Shown here piece after piece: positions 26,979-34,933 of a stretch of DNA of 64,000 bases (position 1 is its first letter; every line of letters starts with the position of its first letter). Made by a program: the position numbers and the translations under genes. Below the pieces are notes generated by a model. It was given only the letters and a program-made list of their open reading frames with translations. It did not search any database and was not told where the DNA came from. The DNA comes from Pseudomonas sp. Marseille-Q3773 (GTDB lineage: Bacteria > Pseudomonadota > Gammaproteobacteria > Pseudomonadales > Pseudomonadaceae), in assembly GCF_916618955.1 (NCBI RefSeq), contig NZ_OU745390.1:2170001-2234000 (forward strand), given 5' to 3'.

Positions 26979-27224
26979 ATGAACTTCAGCAAAGCACTCA
27001 CCATCGCCAGCTTGACCTTCGGCGCCAGCTTCGGTGCCTTCGCCCAGACCGCCTCGTCGTACCAGTACGGCGACCACCTGGACATCGCCAAGGTGATCGC
27101 CGTGGACGCCCCGGCCAACGCCAGCGGGCACGCCAGCACCGCCACCCTGACCTACCGCGACAGCGACGGCAAGCTGCAGAAGGTCAGCTACCTGCGCCCG
27201 ACCACCTCCACCAACCAGAACTGA
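26979..27224 (+). CDS. DUF2790 small periplasmic protein
   Basis: This 81-aa protein starts with a signal peptide (MNFSKALTIASLTFGASFGA, cleavage near AFA-QT). It contains the DUF2790 core: YQYGDHLDIAKVIAVDAP and TLTYRDSDGKLQKVSYLRP. The family is largely confined to Pseudomonas, periplasmic, of unknown function. GGAG at 26968-26971 selects ATG 26979. It is 31 bp before the esterase gene and probably in one operon with it. Confidence 0.88.
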   Translation: MNFSKALTIASLTFGASFGAFAQTASSYQYGDHLDIAKVIAVDAPANASGHASTATLTYRDSDGKLQKVSYLRPTTSTNQN

Positions 27225-27255
27225 CCACCCTACCCAGTGCCCCAGGAGCTTGACC

Positions 27256-28272
27256 ATGAAACTCTCCCGCCCCCTCGCCGCCGGCTTGCTCGCGCTTGCC
27301 GTCAACAGCGCCTTCGCCGCCGGTAGCCCCGGTGTGGAAAGCACTACCCAGGCTTTCCTTCAGGCCCTTGAAGCCGGTGGCGGCAAACCGCTGGAAACCC
27401 TGGCGCCGAAAGACGCGCGTGCCGTGCTCACTGGCGCCCAGGCCAGCGTGAAGGTGGACGTTTCCGGCATCCAGGTCGAGCGCCGCACTATTGCGGTCGA
27501 CGGCCAGGCCCTGGAGATCCGCGTGGTACGCCCACAGGGGATGAAAGGCGAGTTGCCGGTGTTCATGTTCTTCCATGGCGGTGGCTGGGTGCTGGGTGAC
27601 TACCCGACCCACGAACGCCTGATTCACGACCTGGTGCTTGGCTCCGGTGCGGCGGCGGTGTACGTCGACTACACCCCGTCGCCGGAAGCGAAGTTCCCCA
27701 CCGCCATCAACCAGGCCTACGCCGCCACCCGCTGGGTTGCCGAAAACGGCAAGCAGATTGGTGTCGATGGCAGCCGTTTGGCGGTGGTAGGCAACAGCGT
27801 TGGTGGCAACATGGCAGCGGTTGTCGCGCTCAAGGCCAAGGAGGCCGGCACGCCGAAGCTGCGCTTCCAGGCCCTGCTGTGGCCGGTAACCGACGCCAAC
27901 TTCAACAACGGCTCGTACAACCAGTTCGCCGAGGGCCATTTCCTGACCCGCAACATGATGCAGTGGTTCTGGGACAGTTATACCAACGACCCCAGGCAGC
28001 GTGACGACATCCATGCCTCGCCGCTGCGCGCCAGCCTGGAGCAGTTGAAAGGCCTGCCACCCGCGCTGGTCCAGACTGCCGAGATGGACGTGCTGCGCGA
28101 CGAAGGCGAAGCCTACGCGCGCAAGCTGGGCGCTGCCGGTGTCCCGGTGACCGCCGTACGTTACAACGGCATGATCCACGACTTCGGCCTGCTCAACGTG
28201 CTCGGCCAGGTGCCCGCTACCCGCAGTGCGATGGACCAGGCGGCCCAGGCGATCAGACAGCACCTGCAGTGA
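27256..28272 (+). CDS. Secreted alpha/beta hydrolase (HSL-type esterase)
   Basis: This 338-aa protein has a signal peptide (MKLSRPLAAGLLALAVNSAF, cleavage near AFA-AG). The oxyanion motif HGGGWVLGD, the nucleophile elbow GNSVGGN, and later Asp and His (DVLRDEGEAYA, MIHDFG) complete a catalytic triad. This is the hormone-sensitive-lipase-like group. It would hydrolyse short-chain esters in the periplasm. GGAG seven bases before ATG 27256 fixes the start. It forms an operon with the DUF2790 gene. Confidence 0.9.
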   Translation: MKLSRPLAAGLLALAVNSAFAAGSPGVESTTQAFLQALEAGGGKPLETLAPKDARAVLTGAQASVKVDVSGIQVERRTIAVDGQALEIRVVRPQGMKGELPVFMFFHGGGWVLGDYPTHERLIHDLVLGSGAAAVYVDYTPSPEAKFPTAINQAYAATRWVAENGKQIGVDGSRLAVVGNSVGGNMAAVVALKAKEAGTPKLRFQALLWPVTDANFNNGSYNQFAEGHFLTRNMMQWFWDSYTNDPRQRDDIHASPLRASLEQLKGLPPALVQTAEMDVLRDEGEAYARKLGAAGVPVTAVRYNGMIHDFGLLNVLGQVPATRSAMDQAAQAIRQHLQ

Positions 28273-28379
28273 TCATGGTTGCTTACGCTCACTCTTCTTA
28301 GAGGCCTAAGAATTCTATGATTGACACAGAAGCCTTAGATGAGCAAAATCCGAGACGTCAACAACGAGGATATGCACCT

Positions 28380-28655
28380 ATGGATAATCGCCACGTACCT
28401 AGCCCCGCTGATGCCCACTTCCAGGCCTGGTTTTTGGCTGAAGCGGCGCTGCGTATGAATGCTCGCTTGCTGCAAAAGGATCAGGTCAGCCACGTGCGTA
28501 AGCTTGTCGGCGAAGAAATCTGGGAGCGCCTGGACGGCAATGGCAATATGTTCGGCAAGCATGTAGCCCTAAACCTGGAGTATTTTTCGTTGGAGTTCGA
28601 CAAGCATCAAGGTACTCGCTCGATGTACCGCCGGCGCGAAGATACCCCGGTGTAA
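28380..28655 (+). CDS. DUF1413-like small protein, first of a tandem pair
   Basis: About 91 aa from ATG 28380, which follows GAGGA by nine bases; ATG 28317 would add 21 residues but has only a weak ribosome site. Its C-terminal half (VSHVRKLVGEEIWERLDG, GNMFGKHVALNLEYFSLEF, then MYRRRE) matches the pattern of DUF1413: a ...W..l, LGk...n, ...Y.rr arrangement. The second gene starts two bases after its stop and shares this pattern, so the two look like tandem paralogues. Base composition is lower in G+C than neighbours. Function unknown. Confidence 0.65.
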   Translation: MDNRHVPSPADAHFQAWFLAEAALRMNARLLQKDQVSHVRKLVGEEIWERLDGNGNMFGKHVALNLEYFSLEFDKHQGTRSMYRRREDTPV

Positions 28656-28657
28656 CC

Positions 28658-29014
28658 ATGACTCTACAAATCCAACTGGAACTGACCGGCGCTCTGGAAA
28701 AATGGGCGCGAGAGCAAGCTGACCCCGCGCAGGCAGTCGTACAGGCACTGAGCACCTGTGTTTTAACGGAGTTGACACCATTCGAGGCTGCGGCTGCGAT
28801 GCTCAAGGACAAGGTTAAAGCCTTGCCGATGGGTTTCGAATTCAACATTCAGCAGGTTATAGGACACGACACCTGGCAGGTCCTGAACCGTGAATCACGA
28901 CTAGGTTTGGGCCGATACGTGCGAGCGAACCAAGAGGCATTTGGGCTTGTGTTCGTTAGGAAAAATTCATCCAATCATGCAATCTACAAGCGCAACGAAT
29001 CAGATGATATTTAG
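28658..29014 (+). CDS. DUF1413-like small protein, second of a tandem pair
   Basis: This 118-aa protein has an N-terminal helical part (ALEKWAREQADPAQAVVQAL) not seen in the first gene. The DUF1413-like end follows: ALPMGFEFNIQQVIGHDTWQ, then RLGLGRYVRANQEAFGLVFV and AIYKRNE. The stop of the preceding gene lies two bases before this ATG, so the pair must be co-translated. No toxin or antitoxin motif is visible. The conserved small, tight arrangement suggests a complex. Confidence 0.65.
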   Translation: MTLQIQLELTGALEKWAREQADPAQAVVQALSTCVLTELTPFEAAAAMLKDKVKALPMGFEFNIQQVIGHDTWQVLNRESRLGLGRYVRANQEAFGLVFVRKNSSNHAIYKRNESDDI

Positions 29015-29257
29015 CGCCAGGTAAATTCTCGCGTCGAGTTTTGAACCGCCGCTTGGTTTTGTGGGCACGTTAAATGGCTGCTGATGGCCATTTTCTGCCC
29101 TCCACGAAAGGCCGATATGGGTCGATAGCGAACAGACGCAAAGAAAAGGCCAGCGATTTTACGGCTTCGCTATCCATTGCAGGCAAATTGCTGCAGCCTG
29201 CCTCCAGGCGCCGCCCGAATGGCTCTCGTGAACAACCCGCCGTAAGAGCTATGGTAA

Positions 29258-29617
29258 ATGGAAGAAATAGAAACGATCACCGCCCCAGCCGGCAGGTTCG
29301 CGGTCAGGGTCGCCGCCTGGGAAGCGCGCAACAGCCAATGGGTGTATGTGCCCTCCCTCTTTGATACGCACACCCAGGCGGTCATTTTTGCATTCACCAA
29401 CCCGCATTGGTCCATGGATCAGGCCACCTGGCGCAGTGATGCGACGGTTCATTTCGTGCTCCGAAAATTTCCGGGCGATCACCTTCCGGCGACACTGGAG
29501 CTTATGGTGAATTGCTCCACCCAGACTGCGGTCGTGGGGGCAGGCGCCGAATTCAGGCTTGCCGAGATCGAGCAGGCACTGGAGGCCGCATTCGAAAAAA
29601 AACCCAGTACGTCCTGA
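29258..29617 (+). CDS. Hypothetical protein
   Basis: This 119-aa soluble protein has no family I can name. It has a beta-rich composition (GRFAVRVAAWEARNSQWVYV, ATVHFVLRKFPGDHLPATLE) and a C-terminal helix. Codon use is that of a real Pseudomonas gene and it starts at an ATG after a purine-rich stretch. It is convergent with the LysR gene at 29715. The 243 bp before it (29015-29257) show no gene. Confidence 0.6.
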   Translation: MEEIETITAPAGRFAVRVAAWEARNSQWVYVPSLFDTHTQAVIFAFTNPHWSMDQATWRSDATVHFVLRKFPGDHLPATLELMVNCSTQTAVVGAGAEFRLAEIEQALEAAFEKKPSTS

Positions 29618-29714
29618 GCATCGATCGGTCACCCCGACGGCCTTGCTCGCGCGCCCCCCTGTAAGACGATTGAACACCCGCGGGGAAGCCGGGGGTTGAA
29701 CACGCGCCTCTCGC

Positions 29715-30569
29715 CTACAACCGAAACGATTGCCGCATCGCCCGCGCCAGCAAAGTCACGGCGGCATCCCCGCCCGATGCCGGGCTGCGCACGAAGAGGA
29801 TGTCGTGGTCGGGAATGGCCGGCAGCCCTTCAAGAATCTGCATACGCTCGGTGACCTTGGCCCGGTCGATCACACTGATGGCCAAGCCGGCCTCCACACA
29901 GGCTTTGACGGCCTGGTTGGAATGGCTTTCAAGGATGATGCGCGAGCGAAGTCCCGAGGCCTTGAGTGATTCGACCATGGCCTCACGGTAGGGGCATTGC
30001 AGGGCATGGGCAGCCAGCGGCAACGGGTCGCGCAGAACCGCCGCCGCGTTCATTGGCCCGACCCAGACCGGCGTGGTCGACAGCAGTCGCTCGGCATCGG
30101 GCCCGAGCGTGCCTTCGGCCTGGGCGACCACTGCTGCCTGCAATTTGCCGCGCTGCACCAGCTCCCTCAGGGCATGGCTCGGCCCGGTCCTGAGTTCGAG
30201 CACCACATTCGGCCAGGCAGCGCTGAACATCGGCAAGATATCGCGAATCACATGAGCCGCGTATTCGTCAGGGACACCGAGCGTGATACGCCCGGCCAGA
30301 TCCGGCCCGTGCAGCTCTGCCAGCACCTGATCGTGGGTGCGTAACAGCTCGGCAGTCGAATTTAGCAGCCGCCGGCCCAGGGCCGTCAACGATATGGACT
30401 GGTTGTCGCGATTGAGCAACCTGCCGCCGGCGACGGCCTCCAGGCGTTGAATATGAACGCTGACAGCCGCCGGGCTTTTATGCAGCTGCTCGGCCGCAGC
30501 GCTGAATTTGCCAATGCGCACCACGGCATGGAAGGTACGCAGGAGGTCGATATCGAGCGTGGTCGCCAT
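29715..30569 (-). CDS. LysR-family transcriptional regulator
   Basis: This 284-aa protein has an HTH (FHAVVRIGKFSAAAEQLHKS, then PAAVSVHIQRLE) followed by an effector domain that starts at GRITLGVPDEYAAHVIRDIL. It is divergent from the EamA exporter gene with 74 bp between starts, so it is the likely regulator of that exporter. Confidence 0.9.
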   Translation of the reverse strand: MATTLDIDLLRTFHAVVRIGKFSAAAEQLHKSPAAVSVHIQRLEAVAGGRLLNRDNQSISLTALGRRLLNSTAELLRTHDQVLAELHGPDLAGRITLGVPDEYAAHVIRDILPMFSAAWPNVVLELRTGPSHALRELVQRGKLQAAVVAQAEGTLGPDAERLLSTTPVWVGPMNAAAVLRDPLPLAAHALQCPYREAMVESLKASGLRSRIILESHSNQAVKACVEAGLAISVIDRAKVTERMQILEGLPAIPDHDILFVRSPASGGDAAVTLLARAMRQSFRL

Positions 30570-30643
30570 GGTTCAATATCCGTAAAGAACTGCTGCATTT
30601 AATTTTGATTTAACAGATTACGCCGATTTCGTAGTGTCGGGGT

Positions 30644-31609
30644 ATGAACCAGCACCTGCCGACCCCGTCCGCCACGCCAACCCGTCGCCCCTGGCAGCGA
30701 ACCTTGCCGCTGCCCTTGCTTGAAGCCGCGCTGTTGCTGACCTGGAGTTCCGGGTTTATCGGTGCACGCTTTTCCATCGATCATGCCCCCGCCCTGCTGG
30801 TGGTGTTCTGGCGCTGCCTGGTGGTGAGCCTGCTGTTGTTCCCGTTCGTCTGTCGCGCCCTGCGCCATACGCCTTTTGCCGTGCTGCTGAGCCACGCGGG
30901 CATCGGCCTGCTGGCCATGGCTGGCTACCTCACCGGCGTGACGCAGGGCATTGCCCTGGGTGTGCCCGCCGGCCTTGCCGCGTTATGCGCCGACCTGTTG
31001 CCGCTGGGCATGGCGCTGCTCGCAGCGCTGGTACTGGGCGAGCGCCTGCCGCTGCAGGTGTGGGCCGGCCTGGTCGTCGGGCTGCTGGGGGTGCTGTGGG
31101 TGACCCACGATGCGCTGATACTGGGCACGGCACCGGTGTGGGCCTATGGCCTGCCCGTGGCCGGCATGTGCTCGCTGGCAGTCGCCACGTTGTGGCAGAA
31201 ACGCAGCAAGGTGCAGGCCATGGGCCTGTTGCCCAACCTCTGGCTGCAGTGTTTCGTCTCCAGTTTCGCCTTCGCCGCCATCGAAGGCAGCCAACGTAGC
31301 CTGGCACCGGTTGCCAGCGCAGGCTTTGCCCTGAGCGTGTCGTGGACCGCAGTCCTGTCGACGCTGGGCGGCTATGGGTTGTACTGGGTCTGCCTGCGCA
31401 GGTCCTCGGCCACCCGCGTCGCCAGCGTGCTGTACCTCAGCCCACCGATCACCCTGCTCTGGGCCTGGGCGATGTTCGATGAGCCATTGTCCTGGCCGAT
31501 GGCAGCGGGGATGGCGCTATCGGCGGTCGGCATCTGCCTGGTGGTACGCGCCGAGGCCCGGCAAGCCAGACGCGATGAGCGCAAGCCCAACCACCCTGCG
31601 CCTCGCTGA
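30644..31609 (+). CDS. EamA/DMT-family transporter
   Basis: This 321-aa protein has ten hydrophobic helices arranged as two EamA repeats (about 25-155 and 165-300): LEAALLLTWSSGFIGARF and LYLSPPITLLWAWAMFDEPL. Members export amino acids or metabolites, or import them; the substrate is unknown. It is divergent from a LysR gene. A 70-bp remnant of the same or a closely similar gene lies at 40449-40518. Confidence 0.88.
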   Translation: MNQHLPTPSATPTRRPWQRTLPLPLLEAALLLTWSSGFIGARFSIDHAPALLVVFWRCLVVSLLLFPFVCRALRHTPFAVLLSHAGIGLLAMAGYLTGVTQGIALGVPAGLAALCADLLPLGMALLAALVLGERLPLQVWAGLVVGLLGVLWVTHDALILGTAPVWAYGLPVAGMCSLAVATLWQKRSKVQAMGLLPNLWLQCFVSSFAFAAIEGSQRSLAPVASAGFALSVSWTAVLSTLGGYGLYWVCLRRSSATRVASVLYLSPPITLLWAWAMFDEPLSWPMAAGMALSAVGICLVVRAEARQARRDERKPNHPAPR

Positions 31610-31631
31610 TGTACCGGCCTCAAGCCGCACC

Positions 31632-32546
31632 TCACCCGAGAGACCGGAGCTTCGCGATATCCCGGCTTGGTGGCGCCCCGAACATCCGGCTGTACTCCCT
31701 GCTGAACTGTGACGGGCTTTCGTACCCCACCTTGAACCCGGCCGTAGATACATCAAGCCCCTCCGAGATCATCAACCTGCGCGCATGCTGCAGGCGCAGT
31801 TGTTTCTGGTACTGCAAGGGGCTCATGGCGGTGACCGCCTTGAACCGATGATGAAGCGTGGGGTTGCTCAAATTGACGTAACTGGCGAGCTCATCGATGC
31901 GCAACGGCTGCGCATAGTTACTGTTCAGCCATTCGATCGCCCGGGTGACACGGTGGGTCTGGCTGTCGGCAATGGCTATCTCGTGCAAACGCTGACCCTG
32001 CTGGCCTTTGAGCAGCCGGTAGAAAATTTCCCTCAGGGCCAGCGGTGCCAATGCCGGGATGTCCGATGGCGTATCCAGCAGACGCACCAGTCGCAACATG
32101 GCCTCCAGCAACGAGGCATCGATCTTGTCCAGGAACAGTCCGCGGTGGGGCGGTTGCCCCGGCACGCCGATCGGGCTGACGTCTGCGATCAGCTGAGCGA
32201 TTTCCGCCGGGTCGATATCCAGGCGGATACAGAAATAGGGCAGCTCCGCCGATGCCTCAGTCACTTGCCCGGCCAGAGGCAGCGTCACAGAGACGACCAG
32301 GTAGTTCAATGGATCGTAGGTATAACTCTCATCCCACAGCTGGACCTGTTTGCGGCCTTGCACAATTACGCATAACCCAGGTTTATGAACCGTGTGGATG
32401 ACATCGGTTGGCGAGTCGCTGCGGATGAAGTGCAGCGGATCGATCGCTGTCGGGTACACGCCATAGGTCGGAGCGAAACGCTGCATGGTCGATGCCAGCT
32501 CGGCCCTGAGGCGGGTCAGCTCTTCATCCCGTTCAATCACCACCAT
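31632..32546 (-). CDS. AraC-family regulator (AraC_N type)
   Basis: This 304-aa protein has an AraC-type N-terminal domain (about 20-185: PGLCVIVQGRKQVQLWDESY, LNYLVVSVTLPLAGQVTEAS). A C-terminal HTH pair (about 195-300) carries LRIDELASYVNLSNPTLHHR and GFKVGYESPSQFSREYSRMF. It converges with the EamA gene, leaving no adjacent divergent target apart from the secreted repeat pseudogene. Targets unknown. Confidence 0.88.
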   Translation of the reverse strand: MVVIERDEELTRLRAELASTMQRFAPTYGVYPTAIDPLHFIRSDSPTDVIHTVHKPGLCVIVQGRKQVQLWDESYTYDPLNYLVVSVTLPLAGQVTEASAELPYFCIRLDIDPAEIAQLIADVSPIGVPGQPPHRGLFLDKIDASLLEAMLRLVRLLDTPSDIPALAPLALREIFYRLLKGQQGQRLHEIAIADSQTHRVTRAIEWLNSNYAQPLRIDELASYVNLSNPTLHHRFKAVTAMSPLQYQKQLRLQHARRLMISEGLDVSTAGFKVGYESPSQFSREYSRMFGAPPSRDIAKLRSLG

Positions 32547-32632
32547 TACCTCTCGTCAGGCTGTGCTGATTGCAGAGGATAGGTGGGTTTGCAGTAATTT
32601 GGGTAGAGGCTTCAGTGAGCACATTCAAATGC

Positions 32633-32656
32633 AAAAAGCCCGGCGTCGCCGGGCTT
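32633..32656 (-). terminator. Rho-independent terminator after the secreted-repeat pseudogene
   Basis: AAGCCCGGC/GCCGGGCTT forms a 9-bp stem with a GTC loop, and on the minus strand it is followed by a run of T residues. It lies 24 bp past the end of the minus-strand repeat-protein frame, which supports that frame as a genuine former gene. Confidence 0.75.
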
Positions 32657-32679
32657 CGTGGGAGGATAGCTCATGAGCA

Positions 32680-33000
32680 TCAGACATAGCGGGAATGAAC
32701 CGCATCATTTTCAGCCATTTGGCCAGCATTGAGACGGTCCGAACCATCCTCAGCCACACGACGTTCAATGAGGCGATCAGCACCTCCCTCTGCCACCCGA
32801 CGATCAATGAGGCGATCGGCACCTCCCTCTGCCACCCGACGATCATTGAGCCGGTCGGCACCATCCTCAGCCACCAGTGGCGCCATGGTGTGTTGGCAAG
32901 ACTGCTACCAAATGCCGATCTCCTTGGCGGGCAGCGCCATCGAACTTGCGCTCAGTACAGACAAGGCGATTCCAATCATCATGTGGTTGACTTGGTTCAT
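32680..33000 (-). pseudogene. Secreted 13-residue-repeat protein gene with an in-frame stop
   Basis: ATG 33000 follows GGAG by eight bases and starts a good signal peptide (MNQVNHMMIGIALSVLSASS then MALPAKEIGIW). An amber TAG at 32905-32907 interrupts codon 32. The same frame then continues for 75 codons into four 13-residue repeats of the type VAEGGADRLIDRR, ending MAENDAVHSRYV. A second ATG at 32886 could restart translation but would lack the signal peptide. A factor-independent terminator follows. I read it as a recently inactivated secreted repeat protein. Similar short VAEGG(A/S)DRL repeat proteins occur in pseudomonads, as I recall, with no firm function. Confidence 0.7.
32720..32875. 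repeat. Four tandem 39-bp coding repeats
   Basis: Units of 39 bp, each encoding 13 residues on the minus strand, run 32720-32758, 32759-32797, 32798-32836 and 32837-32875. The central two are the most alike. They form the repeat part of the secreted-protein pseudogene. Confidence 0.85.
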
Positions 33001-33247
33001 GACAGCGTCTCCGTAATTGGCGATGGATTCGTTGCCGGTTGTCAGTGCAAAGCGTGACGTTGATTCCTGAATAGTGCAGGCGCGGTCGCTCTGATGGCCG
33101 GCGGCAGAAGCAGGTTCGCTTGCTGCATGGGCTCAGATTAAGGCCGCGGTCGTACGGTCGTTATTTATTTCCTGCGTGGAGTTTGCTCATTCCTGCGCCG
33201 CGTTCCTGCAGACACTTTGACTCGAGCACAGGGCATGGTTGGTGCGG

Positions 33248-34171
33248 TCAACGATGCACATCCAAAACCAGCTTGCCGCGGGTATGCCCTCTCCGGCTCA
33301 TCGCCAGAGCTTGCGCCGCGTTGGAGAGCGGAACGACCTCAACCTCGATCTGAAGCTTCTGGTCAGCGAACAATTCCGCGATCTGCGCTAACTGGTGCCC
33401 GTCCGAGCGGGTAGCGAAATGCTTGCCAGCGACGCCGTGTTCGGCAGCTATCTGCGGGTCGGGTGCGCTGACGAGTGACACAAGTACCCCGCCTCGTTTG
33501 ATTACTGTCCAGGACCGGGCTTGGGTTTCTCCGCCAACCAGGTCGAGCACCACGTCGACATCTTTAGCCAGGTCTTCGAACTGTTGCGCGGTGTAGTCGA
33601 TGAATTGCTGGGCACCGAGTGACTCGAGATATTCCCGGTTTCTGGCCGAACCCGTTGCCAGTACGTATGCGCCGGCCAGGCGTGCTAGCTGGATGGCGAA
33701 GCTGCCGACTCCCCCCGCAGCACCATGAATCAGTATTTTCTGGCCGGGTTGAAGGTTGGCCTGTTCATGCAGTGCTTGCCATGCTGTGAGCGCTGCGGCA
33801 GGAACACCACCGGCATGGAGGTGCGGAAGACTGGCGGGCTTATGTGCAAGCCTGTCGGTGGTTGTCAGAACCTGGGTCGCATAGCCGCCGACTATCCCTA
33901 TGAAGCCGAACACCTCATCACCCACCCTGTATTCGCGAACGTTCTTCCCGACTGCTGCAACGGTGCCGGCAACCTCGACTCCGGGTGTATAAGGCAATGG
34001 CAGCGGGATGAACTGCTGCATGGCCCCGGAGAGGATCTTCCAGTCGATCGGATTGATTCCGCTGCCGGCTACGTTGATCAGAACCTGATCATCGCTGGGC
34101 AGCAGATCTGGTAATTGCCGAAGCGCCAGCCCTTCAATCTGGCCGTACTGTGCAACCTGGATAGCTTTCAT
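33248..34171 (-). CDS. NADP-dependent quinone oxidoreductase-like MDR protein
   Basis: This 307-aa protein has GSGINPIDWKILSGAM, a YTPGVEVAGTVAAVGKNV segment, and the Rossmann fingerprint ILIHGAAGGVGSFAIQLARL. It lacks zinc cysteines. Related in fold to the enzyme at 23341, it would reduce a quinone or activated alkene with NADPH. It lies 55 bp downstream of the DoxX gene on the same strand and is likely co-transcribed. About 247 bp beyond its end (33001-33247) hold no gene. Confidence 0.86.
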   Translation of the reverse strand: MKAIQVAQYGQIEGLALRQLPDLLPSDDQVLINVAGSGINPIDWKILSGAMQQFIPLPLPYTPGVEVAGTVAAVGKNVREYRVGDEVFGFIGIVGGYATQVLTTTDRLAHKPASLPHLHAGGVPAAALTAWQALHEQANLQPGQKILIHGAAGGVGSFAIQLARLAGAYVLATGSARNREYLESLGAQQFIDYTAQQFEDLAKDVDVVLDLVGGETQARSWTVIKRGGVLVSLVSAPDPQIAAEHGVAGKHFATRSDGHQLAQIAELFADQKLQIEVEVVPLSNAAQALAMSRRGHTRGKLVLDVHR

Positions 34172-34226
34172 AAGTAGTTCCGCCTGTAAGTAATGATATG
34201 TCTGGGCGTGTGGCGCCGCGCTTCGG

Positions 34227-34658
34227 TTACTGGCGACGCGCGTCGAAGCTGAAGCGGCCTGCGCCATAGGCGACGATCTGCAGCAAGCCACCGGCCATCG
34301 CGATGTTCTTGAAGAAGTGAATGAACTGATTCTGGTCGGCCAGGGCACTGTGGAAGATCGCTGCAGTAAGGACACTGAAAAGTGCCAACCCTGCAGCGAC
34401 AGTGCGGGTGCGATAGCCGGCAATCAGCGCTACGCCACCCGCCAGTTCCACCAGCACGGCCAGCGCCAACGCCAGAGTGGGAAACGGCAAACCGGCAGCA
34501 TTGATGTAGCCGATCGTCATGGCCGGCGCACTTAGTTTGGATACGCCAGAAAGGATGAAAATCGCGCTGAGAAAAATGCGCCCTGCGAGTGCGACAGCGC
34601 TGGCCGTTGCAAGCGAGGAGTGCGAGGCAGAACTGCTGGAAGTGGCGCTATTGGGCAT
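34227..34658 (-). CDS. DoxX-family membrane protein
   Basis: This 143-aa protein has four hydrophobic helices. The DoxX pattern is visible: AGRIFLSAIFILSGVSKLSA, then a central AVLVELAGGVALIAGYRTR, and a last helix before the basic tail. DoxX-like proteins are inner-membrane subunits of uncertain redox function. It is the first gene of a probable operon with the oxidoreductase and is divergent from the SDR at 34934, sharing that promoter region. Confidence 0.86.
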   Translation of the reverse strand: MPNSATSSSSASHSSLATASAVALAGRIFLSAIFILSGVSKLSAPAMTIGYINAAGLPFPTLALALAVLVELAGGVALIAGYRTRTVAAGLALFSVLTAAIFHSALADQNQFIHFFKNIAMAGGLLQIVAYGAGRFSFDARRQ

Positions 34659-34812
34659 GGCTTGTAATCCTTCGATGCAGCATTTCGAAATGAAACGCGG
34701 GTTGAAGGAAAGTGTGGGCCAGCGCGCCTTGGCTTAATAGCCGTTTAATTTCTGTGTTTATATTCGAAAAAATAGAAAAGCTGCGTTCAAACTGATGCCA
34801 TCGATCCCTCAT

Positions 34813-34842
34813 GCAGAATCGTGCATGCCCTCCGCAGAATCG
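34813..34842 (+). promoter_or_regulatory. AraC-type paired half-sites, copy A
   Basis: GCAGAATCG occurs at 34813-34821 and again at 34834-34842, two helical turns (21 bp) apart, each followed by a GCAT-like extension. It sits about 90 bp upstream of the SDR start. The same arrangement is kept in copy B. It fits an operator for the AraC regulator of the module (44211), also able to act on the divergent DoxX gene. Confidence 0.6.
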
Positions 34843-34933
34843 GCATAACCCGGCCCAGCCCAGGCCTCTTACTCTTGCTTCACCACCTGCTTATTGACAG
34901 GGGCTTCTTCAGCCACGAACAGGAGTGAAAAAA

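Noticed and set aside
29074..29364. A 96-codon frame overlapping the hypothetical gene at 29258
   Set aside because: Lys/Arg-rich with no ribosome site, and it overlaps the better-supported frame for over 100 bp.
32720..32875. Tandem repeats considered as a CRISPR array
   Set aside because: The units are contiguous, have no unique spacers, and encode a regular protein repeat with periodicity of 13 residues.
32905..32907. The amber codon considered as programmed readthrough or recoding
   Set aside because: No stem-loop or other recoding signal is evident after it, and pseudomonads are not known to use pyrrolysine; nonsense mutation is simpler.
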